NCBI GenBank assembly: GCA_002105175.1
Contig: MCGE01000005.1
Coordinates: 434,001-498,000 of the forward strand
Direction: 5' to 3'
DNA from: Absidia repens
Taxonomy: Eukaryota; Mucoromycota; Mucoromycetes; Mucorales; Cunninghamellaceae
DNA: 64,000 nt
Part shown: positions 24,641 to 36,934 of the stretch, piece after piece
Position numbering within the stretch: the first letter of the stretch is position 1
How the letters are laid out: the number at the start of each line of letters is the position of its first letter
Notes under the pieces: model-generated
The model's input: only the letters and a program-made list of their open reading frames with translations
Told to the model about the DNA's origin: nothing
The model's database searches: none
Program-made: the position numbers and the translations under genes

Positions 24641-26648
24641 TTACAGTATCTCATTCTCTCCATATTTTTTTTTTATTAGATTAGGCTATCGACTTTTGGT
24701 GACTATGAATTGCTTCAAACCGTATATTTTTCTGGATTCTACCAACTGCTTCGGGTTTGTTTGATTATGATGATTCGTTTGGAAATACTGGACGGGCCTT
24801 TGACATTAAGCCGACCGATTCAGATATTCATTTTCCGTTACATAGAGTATTAACTGTATTTCCTCCTTATCATTTTCGTTGTTCTGCGTATGTTTTTCTT
24901 TATTATTATACATTGTTTCAATAAACAAAATCGGTCGCTTCAATATATGTTACTGCCTAGCTGTGTCTGTAATGTATTTGTATGTTTTATTGTTACTAAT
25001 TTTGGTCTCTTTGGGAGCTAGTTGGGTGCTGTAACGGGTCGGGTATTCCTAACGATTGTCACTGTCTATATACATTTCTTCCAGTCCGCACTGAACACTA
25101 ATATTTCCGGCGCATTTTTTTTTCTGAAAGAAAGGCCCAGTGGTCAGTCATCATTTGTATTCGATGTGACCAATTCATTTTGGATCGTGAACTGGGGACC
25201 ATCGTTTTGACAAACGCTAATTCTGAAACTATGGCTACTAATGGCCCAGGGTGCCCCCTCTTCAGTTTTGTACTTCCATCTAGCTTGATAAAAAAAACAA
25301 GTCATTGCTTCGATCTAAAGGTCACGTTATTCAAGATACCTGATATGATGCTTGAACAGATTTTCATTTTAGCGGGGGTTAAATAGAAGCACTCTCAGCA
25401 TTGTTACTAACCCCGTTTTCTATTTATAACTTTTTATCATTGTAAGTTATATTAATGCTCATCAGATCGCAGTATACTTTAGGTAGTAGATATACTTAGG
25501 CAATAAACGATGATTGTATAAATCTCATGGGTGTGATACAGTACGTGTAACGTATAAAAAAAACGGGATGACTTGATATGGCATATAGGAATGGAGTTCG
25601 CTATCATTTAATATATGTTTATCAAGACTTTTGTAGATCCTGTTCTTTAAGAGTATGGTGTTTAATATAATTATTTAAGTGACTACCCACTCCCCAAGAT
25701 AATGGATTTTGATATGATGACTTTTTTTTTTTTTTTTTTTTTATCGGTCGAAAAATATAATAAAAAAAGATGATACATTTCATATTCTTCAAGAACGGTA
25801 TCATTAACTGGATTTAGAATAGAATTGCTATATTGATCATGTCTTTTTTAATTCGCACCACTTCATGTACAAGGAATTCAATAAAATGAACAAAATGAGA
25901 GTAGATGGGAAATGAGATTCGTCATTCATGTTGTAGTACCATTAACCTTATTCAGGGGTTGCAAAAAAACAAAAACAAACTGTCATTGGACCTTTCAATT
26001 TCATTTTATTTTGGTGGGGCAGAAAAATGGATTAGTGAAAAAACATGTGTTGCTTCTTCAAATCAAGCAACAAAAAATCCCATTCTTTTATTATACAGCA
26101 AGTAGACATCCCACATGCAATACTAAAAAGAATGAAATAAGTTATACAACATTGGTAGATCCTTTTCCTCTATGTTTCTGTCAACTTTGTTCCTTTTTAA
26201 AATCCCGCACATCATTTAATCATTACTGTGATCACTTGTTAAAAATATTTCGATAGTACTGAATGTATTATAAAATAAATATGTAGCGTACAAGTCAGTT
26301 CATAGATAACAATATAATACATTTATTTTAAATACAAAATATTTTGTTATTATAGGAACACATCAATAGGTGGCATCTGGAGGGATTGCTCGGATCTCTC
26401 GACATTCAAACCCAGCATATTAAAAATTAAAGTTCACTTCGGCAGTTTAGAATGCTGAAACACGCCCACAATTACATTGACCCGATTCCATTTATTCACG
26501 ACTGGATTTTTTTTTTTCATTTTCTTTTTCTCTCTCCTTTTTTTTTTTTTTTTTTTTTTGAATTGCTAATACCTTCGTCATCTTTTACTTGACTGATATA
26601 CATTTGTTGAAATTGTTACTAACAGCATTCATAGAAAAGGAAACACTC

Positions 26649-29363
26649 ATGGACATTCAGCATTCCTCAACAAAAGGTAAGTTCGATATGAAAAATTAAT
26701 TCTTGCCTAATACTGACAATATTTCTTCTCTCCTTAGTCAAAGTATACTATTCACTTAAAGGAAGTCAATCCACGCGCCTTGCCACGTTTCCATTTAAAT
26801 ATGATCATGATACCACCACTTCTTCCCTTGTAGCCGTTCCTCTCAAAACTTGCCTTTGGGCCATTTGTTCATCAAGGTAAGGAAAACGAAAAACCAAGTT
26901 AGTCAATTCTTAAATGTGTGTGCTCATGGCACACGTGATGTTTTCTAAATAAACTTTTTATGATGCTGAACAAAAAAAAAAAAAAAATATAGTCCTGACA
27001 TGGTATGTCGTGAACATGATCTATCTATATATTCTGCTAATTTTCAAGAATCTGGAAACGGCTCTCATCATGTGGACCAATTGGATAGTCTTATTTGGGA
27101 AGGTCACGGTCTGATGTCGTGGGTGATGGAAGATCAACATACAAGTGAAATCTATGTCAACGGGAAAGTAAATCAACACCACATTGATGTTTATGTGGAA
27201 TTACAACCGGTAATACAAAAACAAACACAAAACAAATAAACATAATAGGGCACTCAATCTTTGTTATTTTTTATTAGACTTTAAAATGGTGCAAATCAGA
27301 CTTCTACAATGCGCTTCAATCACAAGACTTTAGCGGCTTCAAGCATGCTTCCTCTACTTCAACTGCCCGCCATCCATCTTCAACCAACTCATGTACCTGC
27401 GGGGTATATGCATCTTTATGTACACAGCAAGAACAACAGTATGAACATAAACAACAGCAGAAACAAAACGCAACCGATACAAAAAGAAGGAGACTTACAC
27501 CGCCGCCCACACCATTGGAGTCATCCATATCACCAACTTTACCTTCATTATCTATTGCCACCAAGGCCACTCACTCATCACCTCCACGTTTGCCTCCTCC
27601 CGCTAGTATTATCTCAACCACATCACCTTCCCCATCTTCCTTATTTCGCCCTGAACCCATACTTCCATCGCCAGAATTCTATCGTCGCTCATTGCCACCT
27701 CAGGGCAATCCTCCTCCTCCTCCCATTTTGGACGAACGCCATCATCCTCATCAGCATCATTATCAACATGGTTCATCTTCCTACGCACCATTAACGTCAT
27801 CAATGCAACCTCAACATGATCCTGCACCTTATAATAACCGATCAGCATTTACACCAACCATGACGCAAACCGACTACTCATCACCACTTTCCAAAAATCA
27901 TCACGAACTTATGCAACCCACATCATCATTACCTTCTTCATCTTCTTCGCCTACTAACATTCCAGTTATATATACACCAAGCAACAAGAAACGGAAAAAG
28001 TATCCTCCCATGATTATGCCGGCTGATGGGAAGAAATTGCCAAATGGGCCGCATTCAAGAAATCAACAGCAAGTACAACATCCGCAACAGCAACAACAAC
28101 AAAATATGCAACAGGTTAGCACGGCTGTGCGCACCTATTATGAAGTTGATCGTGATGATTGTGGCCGTTACATTCTGCCGGTAGAAATCGACTCTTGGAC
28201 TGTGGTGGATTTGGGAACCGCCGTCTACGATCGGCCCGCTTATCACAACCAACGCTACATTTATCCTGTCAACTATACTGTTCGAAAGTAAGTATAATAT
28301 GATATTCAGGAGAAAAGTGTAGCTTTTTTTTGGGGGGTCACTTAACTCACTGATTTGTTTTTATTTATTTATTTATTCATAGGTGGTACCGCAGTATGGT
28401 GGATGCTAAAAGTGACACTCAGTACACCTGTCGTATATTAGATAATGGCCGTGAACCTAAAGTAAGTAGCTCTTTTTTTTTTTTTTTTTTTTTAGAAAAA
28501 ATGGATGGATCCCGGTTAATGTATCATTGTTTGTTTTAGTTTGAAGTGACTGCAGACGATTGTCCAATGACATATTCAGGACCCACTCCAACAACAGTTT
28601 GGACCATCATTGTCAGGTACAAAGGCATTTTAGAAAGACTTCCAAATAATTAAACTACCTCCGTTTTTTTTTCTTTTGTTTTTTTGTTTGTTTACTTATT
28701 AACTCTCTCTCTCTTTCTCATTCTTTTTGTAGACGTGCTTTCGCCATTCGAAACCAAGAATATGGGCATAATCCAGTTGGACCCGACTTTTTTGGACTTC
28801 GTAAGAACACCATTGCCAAGATGATCCAAGATTTACCAAACGTGGACAAGTGCACGCAATATGTATGGCAAACATTCGAACCTGCTCGATTCAACAAACC
28901 CGGAAGAAACAGAAGACGGTTAGATACGATGATCTCTGGGTCCATTCTAGGTGGCGTGAATTACGGCTTGACAAGTGGTCGTCTGAACACTGTGGCGAGT
29001 CATCAGCAGCATCAATTGAAAATTCGTCAACGCCGATTATCTTCCTCCGCGGGTATTACAGGCACCATTGAAACGAATAGCACCCATAGAATTATTCCAT
29101 CCTCATTATCATCAGCTTCATCAACATCGTCATCATCAAGTCGTGATGATTGCCCTTCTCCTACAATTTCTATACCACCTTCTCTACCAACAAAGGATCA
29201 CCATCACTCTCAACAACAGGCAAATACAACTAGGAAATCAACCTCTCCTTCGTCCTCTTCGCCATCCTATCTCCAATCACCTCCTTATCATTCAACATTT
29301 CTTGCTTCAAATGATCCAGCTCTTTCTTCAACCACTCCAACTGCTCCCATCGGATCAGCTTAG
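26649..29363 (+). CDS. FYRN/FYRC-domain chromatin protein (TBRG1-like)
   Basis: Nuclear protein with the FY-rich module known from MLL-type methyltransferases and TBRG1. Seven exons (26649-26676, 26738-26876, 26993-27209, 27278-28287, 28383-28461, 28540-28616, 28733-29363) give 2181 nt, 726 residues. Residues 1 to about 130 form a conserved-looking but unnamed globular part. Residues ~150-420 are Pro/Ser/His/Gln-rich with a basic stretch KKRKK. The FYRN part reads DRDDCGRYILPVEIDSWTVV, DRPAYHNQRYIYPVNY and the FYRC part WYRSMVDAKSDTQYTCRILD, GREPKFEVTADDCP, TPTTVWTIIVRRAFAIRN at about residues 440-530. The C-terminus is Ser/Pro-rich. No SET, JmjC or PHD domain is present, so it is probably a complex subunit. 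The start is chosen because a short exon 1 joins in frame through a Val codon. Confidence 0.85.
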
Positions 29364-29867
29364 TCTGTTACTAGGACACTTTAGTTAGACTCTCTTACGC
29401 CCATCTTATTATTATTTTTATTACCATTACCATTATTATTTTATTATTCTTATTAGTATTATTATCCACCCTTGTATTTCTATTTTAGTTATTTATTTAT
29501 TATCATTATTATTATTATTTTACTTATTATTTTTTACATATAACCCAATTACATGTAGATATATCCCCCAATGTATAAATAAATAAAAACAAATTGTTAC
29601 CAGCATTGTCGCAATTTATTATGACTAGCTGATATTCGCCGTTCACCAGAGATCGAAAGCTAAACTGACCCCTTCCCCACTACTATTTTTTTGGTTGTCC
29701 GACAAAGGTACCACAGATCACTTGAAGACCAATCATTTTGTGCAGAAATAAATTGACCTTTTTTTAGCCCCGGTGTTTGAAAGGTTTTTTTTTTTTTTTT
29801 TTTCTTCCTTCTTTTTTCTGTTTCATTCCTTAATTTTTAACTATTGATAGAACTTACGGACGCACCA
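29364..29867. other. Intergenic region after the FYR gene
   Basis: No gene. The first 180 bp are TTA/ATT-rich simple sequence (3' UTR of the FYR gene, AATAAATAAA near 29578). The second half is the promoter of the next gene, with an 18-nt poly(dT) run at 29786-29803, about 65 bp before its start. Confidence 0.65.
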
Positions 29868-31064
29868 ATGGATAATCTAGTATCAACTGACAATGAATCT
29901 TCCACCAGTTACAGAAACGATACCATTAACACGACGGCCCTCACAGATCTCCCACAATCGAGTCAAAGCAGCGATGGTGATAATGATACACTTACTGGTG
30001 CCAACCCTGGCTATGCTGGCACTCGAAACCCATTAGATGGAGCGGGATCTGAGTCCAACGTGGATGACGACTTGGCTATGCTTGACTCGGATTCTGATAT
30101 TTCAACAGCAACTCGACTCGAACAAGATTACAACGACAATGACAATAACATCGACAGCGACCTTGGACAAATCAATAATACCTATACGCCCGTGTCTTTG
30201 AATGAAGAAACAAGTAAATCTAACGTGGAAAACAACAGCCAGAAAGAAGATATGCACCACGACGACGATGACTATGACCAATACCAGGATAATGTGGATA
30301 CCAATACGACTTCACAGGAGGAAACAAGCAATACAACCATAGAAGGCACTACTCATTTTGACAACAACGATACGCTTCGCGAAGATGGTGACGGTGCTGT
30401 TTCAGGAAACACCAAACAAAACTACGATACCGTGGATGAGGATGTCCAGCAACAAACATGGAATGATGATGACAGTAACGTTAGCATGGAGATGGATACA
30501 CAACCTGACGTAGTAGAGCAAGAAGAAGACGGCAACATCAATACCACACTTGGATCGACTTTGGATCAAGCGCTGGAGGGTTTAATGGAAAACGGCCATC
30601 AAGCAACGACATCAGAATCTCAATTGGAAGACGATAGCAATATCTACGGGGTACCATCCTCCTCTTATTTTGGTTCAGCAAACCAGTCAAATACCACGTC
30701 CGCAGCCACGAACACCATTGGATCTGAAAATATGGATGAGTTGGTCATGGTGGACTTCTCCTGCTGGTTATACGGCGCTATTTTTGTCCTTATCTGTCTC
30801 AGATTGCCCTACGTCAAGGTAGCATATATACACAAAGGAGTATGAACTGTTGGATGCTAATCCTCCTTTTTTCTTCTAGCGCTACTTCACCAAGCTCAAC
30901 AATAATGAAGACCATGCCTCCTCCAATGACACTCTTCCTGTAAGTATACCGTGTTTCTCGCCCCCTCATCTCTCATCAATACATATCCACTGTAACTTAC
31001 CCGCATTTTTTATTCATTATTATCAATATAGTATCATACCATTCAAAACAAGGAACTAGATTAG
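29868..31064 (+). CDS. Acidic Asp/Asn/Thr-rich protein with one C-terminal membrane segment, function unknown
   Basis: Not recognised. Three exons (29868-30818, 30880-30939, 31032-31064) give 1044 nt, 347 residues. Residues 1 to about 295 are highly acidic and low in complexity (runs such as MLDSDSDIS, HHDDDDYDQYQDNVD, EEDGNINTT), probably disordered. A single hydrophobic segment, FSCWLYGAIFVLICL, lies at about residues 296-312, followed by a basic RLPYVKRYFTKL and an acidic tail ending NKELD. This suggests a membrane-anchored protein with a large disordered N-terminal part and a tail of about 33 residues on the other side. In-frame splice joins and the T-rich promoter support a real gene; function is not inferable. 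Confidence 0.7.
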
Positions 31065-31403
31065 CTTTGCACACTCCCCCACTTTATATTAATTTCTTTT
31101 TACCTTTTATTCTGATTGTACTTTATCTCTCTATTCACTAATAAAAAATTCCATCATAAGTCCCATTTTTTTAGTTTGTTTTTATTTTTATCAACGCCTT
31201 TTGTAATAGCTTATGCCATCACCATTGTCACTGTTGATATATGTCCCTTTTATTTTGCTCATCACCTACACAGGGGCTACGGTTTAATTTACATTCCGCT
31301 TCGTAGTGGTGGCGTCTTCCGGGGTTTTAAAAAAGGTGGTTTTTTTTTTACTCGTGCCGCGTTCTCACAATTTTCTTATTCTTCCTCCCCTATTTGTTAT
31401 AAA
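31065..31403. other. Intergenic region upstream of the MT-A70 gene
   Basis: 339 bp, no gene; the ORF that crosses it runs into exon 1 of the next gene in the wrong frame. An AATAAAAA motif lies near 31140 (likely poly(A) signal of the previous gene), and T-rich promoter sequence lies at about 31336-31350. Confidence 0.6.
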
Positions 31404-32657
31404 ATGTCTGATCGTCCCAGAAGAAAGAGAAAGCAAAACAACAATACTGTAGCAAGGTAAGTCGGAAAAAGAAGTAACTACAAACCTTGATGACTCTCTC
31501 TCTCTCTCTTCCTCACACACATTTTTTTTATGTAAATAATCAATGAACAGCAACGTGCACTATGTTGGTTATGTCGAAGATGAAGAGTCCGTCGAAGCTA
31601 TTATGAAAAAATTCGAAGAACTGGATCGTATTCAACATGAATTCTCAGCAATGGCCGTAGCGAAACCAGAATCGTCATCAACATCAGCATCAGGACCAGA
31701 AGGAGGCGTGTCATCATCGGGCGATCAACAAAATGGACATGGCGCGATGAATGAATTTGGTCAAGTTGACACTGCCATGAGCGATGCACAATTACAAGAA
31801 ATCTTCAAACGCACCTCTTCTTTCACGGTGAAAAGTGCCACCATGGATGCTTTGGTTTTGGATGATATGGATGCCATGGAATTATGGCAGGTCGATTTTA
31901 CCGATGGCAACACCGATGAAAGCTTTGAAGAAGAGTAAGCCAGCCTTTCCCATCATACGTACACAACAAAGCAAAGAGGGAATATGATATTAACAATACC
32001 TTTTATATATATATATATATAGTGACTATATCCATGTGGATGATGACTTTTGGGATATGGAATTTGGCGAAACCCCACGCAAACGTGGCCGGCGTCCACC
32101 TGGAGCTCCTCGTGAAAGACGTCCTCGAGTCAAAGGCGAAGGACGAGCAGCAAATGACCGGGCAAAGATTTTGGCCAGATACAAAATTATGCAAGTCCAA
32201 GTCCAAGATCAAAATGGCAAATTCCGAATGGTCAAAAAACGTGTCAGGTAAACAAAACTACATATACATGATAGGAAGAAGAGGATACTCACCGTTTATT
32301 GTTGTTATTATGATCATTAGTACCATTGACCCAAGCTTACCTACCTATGTACGGCTTCCTGGACATCCTATGCCACGATCATGGGCGCACACAATCATGA
32401 AAATCAAACCAACACCAAAAACCACTCCCCCTGGCTCAAGGCAAATATGAACAAATCCCCCTCCCGCACACAAAATAAAAAGAAAAACTAACCTCATTTC
32501 CATCTCTCAATTAGGTTATTACAAGTACCAAGTATATTGAATACAGATTTGACAACATATGGTGACAATTTCTCAGCAGTGTATATGGATCCTCCACTTT
32601 TATTACCTGGTGAAGACCCTGTGCCGGGAAAAATCACTATTGAGGATTTGGTAATGA

Positions 32658-32699
<42 letters not shown>

Positions 32700-33402
32700 T
32701 TAATCCAATGTAAATCCAACCATCATTCATACACACACACACACTCAAATCCTAACGGCAATTTATTGTTTTTGTTGTATAGGCAAAGCTCAATGTGAGT
32801 CAAGTGGTGAAAGCTGGGTTTTTATTCATATGGATCGAAAAGGAATGGATCAGAGAATTAGTACGGATCACAAAAGACTGGGGCTTCAAGTACGTAGAAA
32901 ACTTTTGTTGGATCAAGAAAAATATCAACAATCACATCGCACAACAACCATTCGAATATTTTCGCAAAAGCAAACTCAGTCTGCTGATCTTTAGAAAGGA
33001 AGGCGAAATTGAATTACGACATCAACGGAATCCTGATTGTGTCTTTGATTTTATCAAGCCAATGTTACCAGGTAATGATTTTGTACGAGGAGGGTTGGAT
33101 GGATGTAGTCTGACTCTTTCTTTTGGGGGGTGATGGGTTTATAGATGAAATCAGTGAATCCAAGCCAGCGTTCATGTATCAAATTATCGAAACTCTTTTA
33201 CCACAAGCGGTGTATCATCCCGAGTTAAATCCAAACGGCAATAAATTGATAGAATTGTAAGTCGTCATAAAGAGAGAGAAAAAAAAAACACATGTTGATA
33301 CAAGTCACTCACCTATCCTTTCATATTGGTGATGATAGATGGGCAAAACGCGATCAACAAAGAACTGGCTGGACTACTGTGGTAGAAAATGCTGAATTAT
33401 GA
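31404..33402 (+). CDS. MT-A70-family methyltransferase-like protein (MTA9/METTL14-like, DPPL motif)
   Basis: Eight exons (31404-31456, 31551-31934, 32023-32247, 32321-32440, 32515-32650, 32783-33071, 33145-33256, 33339-33402) give 1383 nt, 460 residues. The N-terminal half is basic then acidic and disordered (MSDRPRRKRKQNNN; RKRGRRPPGAPRERRPR). The MT-A70 fold spans about 260-455: FSAVYMDPPLLLPGEDP, KAGFLFIWIEKEWIREL, WGFKYVENFCWIKKN, KSKLSLLIFRKEGEIELRHQ, and the end IELWAKRDQQRTGWTTVVEN. The catalytic DPPW motif of active members is DPPL here (residues 286-289), so by family knowledge it is probably the non-catalytic partner in a two-subunit complex. Candidates are the MTA9-like subunit of the DNA 6mA writer of early fungi and ciliates, or a METTL14/Kar4 relative. 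Intron 4 uses a GC donor (CAAG/GCAAAT at 32440/32441). Confidence 0.85.
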
Positions 33403-33884
33403 ACTTTAGATTAGCCTCTTATTTTATCTGTTTACATCTATCCACATCTCTTCTAGATCGCCCACTCTTTTTTTTTTTTTTTTTTTTTTTTTCTTTCTAA
33501 ATTAATAAAGCTTTGTCGTTCTTTTAATACTACTGTATGTCTTTATTGGATACTTTGGGAAAAATAAAGGTTTTTTTTTATATGAAACGTGACATAGTTA
33601 TGTGGCGCATTGTTGCAAAATCAACCAAAAATAGTCGAATTAGGTCAGGGACTGCCACAAGAATGGCTGGTATGCTAAAGTAGGGAAAGTGGCGGATATG
33701 AGTGCTAACTTTGGAGGGAACAGTGGTTTGAAGAAAGGGGGGAAGGAATATTGCACATGCTATATTGGTGGAAAGGAGCTAGCTTTTTGGAGTATGGCGT
33801 GAAATGGTCTCAGGTACGAAATGAACAAAATATTATAATTTATGTGTGTAGTGAATGAAATGGGAAGAGTGGCGACAGACGGAA

Positions 33885-34060
33885 TTTTTGAATCGGGTCT
33901 AATGAGGTAGTAGTGGCACTACAGATTAGAAAAAAAAATTGAAAACATGTGTTTTATATTAACGCTCATGGGATTGATCGTTTCGAATTCAAATGAATCA
34001 TAATAATAATTGATCAAGGTAACTTTTATTGAAGGATATTGTAGGTCCTCACATTAAGAC
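33885..34060 (-). repeat. R2 module, copy 1
   Basis: Matches 38,295-38,450 in the same orientation: TCTAATG..., then GTAGTGG(C)CACTAC, a GAAAA..TTGAAAA stretch, CATG(G/A)GATTGAT, and TTTTATT(G/C)AAGGATAT. The last motif also occurs in R1 tails, so R2 may be an outer module of the same family. Confidence 0.6.
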
Positions 34061-34474
34061 AAAAAGTCCATTAAGGCTGGCATGATGTTGATTGAATTTT
34101 GTTAAGCATTCCAAGAAATATTCATGTTTATGATTCATATTCTTTCAATGCAAACATAGGATATACAAGACCTACGATAGAGGCCAACGAGAAAATAAAT
34201 CAATGAAATAAATAGCCAATTTCTTAGGATATCAGTACAAGAATTGTATATCGTAGGATAAAAGGATAGTTTTATCTCATGCGCAACCATATTTAGAAGT
34301 AACTTGATCTAATTAACCATCCTCGTATTCCCCGATATTTAATGGGTGTTTCCCCTAATAATGCCCCACAAAAATAAATCAAGATAGATGATCAAGTTGA
34401 AGGTGTTATCATAGAAAAAAAAATACAATACTGCAGTAGGCAAAGGAGAAGGTGAATGCCAGAAAAAAAAAAAG

Positions 34475-35245
34475 ACATATCATATGAACTAGAAAGCAGG
34501 TGCTCGATAATGGTCTAACAAATGGTCAACAGTAACAATATTTCACACTATAATATGGGTCATAGAATGGTTAACTAATAAAACGGAATATTTTATTGAA
34601 GTGTATTATTGGTCCAAAACCAATGGCTAGAGATTCATTGTCACAGGAGATCTAATGGAAGGATCTAGTGGAGGTAGTATGTGGGAGACTAATAGGGAGA
34701 CTACGTAATGGGAACTCAACGAAATGACCAGCTCTAATCTAAACTTGCATTCACAAAAATATATCTAATATACTGCACAAGTTGTAATAAAGGGTGGAGG
34801 AATATTTGTTATTGAAGCACAACAACAAGTCTATACTAATAAAAAATGGGGATGGCAATAAAAAAAAAAAGGATCTATTGTGCAAGACATGAGGGAGACT
34901 TATGGGACGTTTTCCATTAAAACATGTAAAAAAAAAAGACATACTTTATTGCTATGTTGATACAAATTATTCACACTAACACTAGACTAAGCTAATGAAG
35001 GTTCCAAAAAGTCAACTAATGGCGGTCTCAGATCCTAGATCCAAAATGAAAGGGTCTCCCCATGCATCCTGTGATCCCTGAGCTGAAAACCCTTCTAAAC
35101 TAGTCCCGATACTATTCTAAGTCCAAAAGAACCTCAAGAAGGCTACAATTGTGAAGAGAGAGGAAAGCAGAAGAAAGAAAAGCAAGGAAGAGTGCTAAAA
35201 AAGGGCGAAAAATAAAATCGGGTGTGCGGGATTTCAAATATCATT
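34475..35245 (-). repeat. R1 dispersed repeat, copy C (left arm of the inverted repeat)
   Basis: Almost identical to the reverse complement of copy D (about 36,935-37,695), differing at scattered single bases and homopolymer lengths over about 600 nt. It carries all family parts: tail modules with TTTTATTGAA at about 34590, GATCCAAAATGAAAGGGTC at about 35037, GAGCTGAAAACCCTTCTAAA, and a head (GGTGTGCGGGATTTCAA) at about 35222 that has lost the CACGTG. Confidence 0.85.
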
Positions 35246-36934
35246 TTTCGCGGATCTGCTGTGTAGATGTGGTGTATGTGAAAGCCCCTCTTTTATTTTT
35301 TGCAACATCATTAACGTGGTGGTTCTCTTCTCATGAAAGTAACTACCACCATTAAATATAGACAACATTACTGTTATCTTTTCCAGATGCATTTACAAAA
35401 AAGATGGTGCGAACCGACCTACTACGGTTAATCCATTCACCACAAAATTGTTTGTCACTCACCCTAAGTTAGCATACCGGCTTACAATATCTGACGTTAT
35501 ATCTATTCTACAACAAGAAATCCCGAACATAGATGTTATTTTTTAAATAAAGAAGAAAATTGGTATATTTTATTGGGAGTTGAATGCTTCATTGTTTCTA
35601 TTCAGCTGGCTTACGATATTAAAGTGTGAAATGAGGGATCCGGGGTCTTAATTACTGCATTCATGCATGAATCAAGGATCTGAGATACGGTGGAAGAATT
35701 GCTGGGTGGGTGAATGTTTGGATAAACGGAAGGATGCATGGACGTGTATATCTGATTTTATACAACAGTTCCAACTAACGTCTTTATTAGGTGTCAAAGG
35801 GCGAATGTCGCAAAATTTAACGAAAATATACATAATCGACCTCCCAATACAAGTAAAACCGATGATTCTACTGGCTGCGGTGACTGTACCGGTGTCCCTG
35901 TTTTTGGTATTCGAGAAGGACGCTTCCTTAGTGTTTTATAGCGGCTTTTTACATTTTTTTTTAGCGGTATGTAGGGGAAAATTAGAGGAAAACATGATAC
36001 GAGTAGGACGCACATGTGTTTAAGAAGCGGTTCAAACAAATTTGGGTGTCCAAGTAATTGTGTCATCCTGTAGTTCATTCACAATGAAGCGAAGAAAATT
36101 TTGGAAGCTGCTTGATATTAGTGTCATACTATTGGCTAAAATTTTGACATTCAGCCAACTGATATCCACTCTCTGTTACATATAGAGGCTTCCTTGTGAT
36201 CACATAGTATTAGTTGTAGTTGTTTTTTTCATTATACTTGAACTAAATTTAAATAACAATAGCCATAGTTTGCGTCGTTTTATTTATTTATTTACTACGA
36301 TATATCCCAATTAAATAAATGAAAGTTGTTTACTTCAGTTTATACTACCACACATTTGAGAGTGTAAGGTCTTCGTATAATTTGTTATTATTTTTATTGG
36401 TTTCGAAGACTTGTTACAGTAGCTGTTGTAACAGACATTATCAGTTCAGTTAGTTAAGCTGATTTATTAGTTTGATGACATACGGCCCTTTTAAATTAAT
36501 AAGAGAAATGAAAGAGTTGTACCCTAGTCACCTTCTTTTTGTCTTGACTTGTATCATGTTAAGAATTGTATGTTACTGTATTATTTTCTCCTCTATTATA
36601 GACACATTATCTTCAACATCTCATAAGTCTGTCTTCATGTTATTTTGATGCAGCTTGACACAGATGTGTCTTTTTATGATTTTTTGTTTTTTTTGGCTCC
36701 TACTTTTGAATAAGAGAATGACCATATTTTCAAATATATACAATGTATGTGAGATGGTATTGTCCAGGTCGGTCGTGATTGCACAGGCGTTTTCTCCTCA
36801 AAGCTTCCCAATGCGCTTTAACTACTGCATTCTGATACTCTTATCATCACATCTTATTTTGCAGTGCATTCATTCCTTCGTATTCTCTTATTCACCCACC
36901 AGGACCATTTCTTAAAACTCACCACAAAATTATT

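Larger units (their letters stand above)
20150..26648. other. Gene-poor block with R1 repeats
   Basis: About 6.5 kb with no gene I can support. It contains an (AT)n tract at 20339-20360, R1 copies at about 21,320-21,945 (-) and 23,955-24,640 (+) facing each other, and AT-rich unique DNA. The longest ORF (22838-23332) has no family similarity, lies between the two R1 copies and has no splice or context support. The last 200 bp are the promoter of the FYR gene, with poly(dT) at about 26540-26560. Confidence 0.6.

Noticed and set aside
35667..36023. 118-codon ORF in the spacer of the C/D inverted repeat, a possible transposase fragment
   Set aside because: No DDE, tyrosine-recombinase or helicase motif; too short; chance length in this window.
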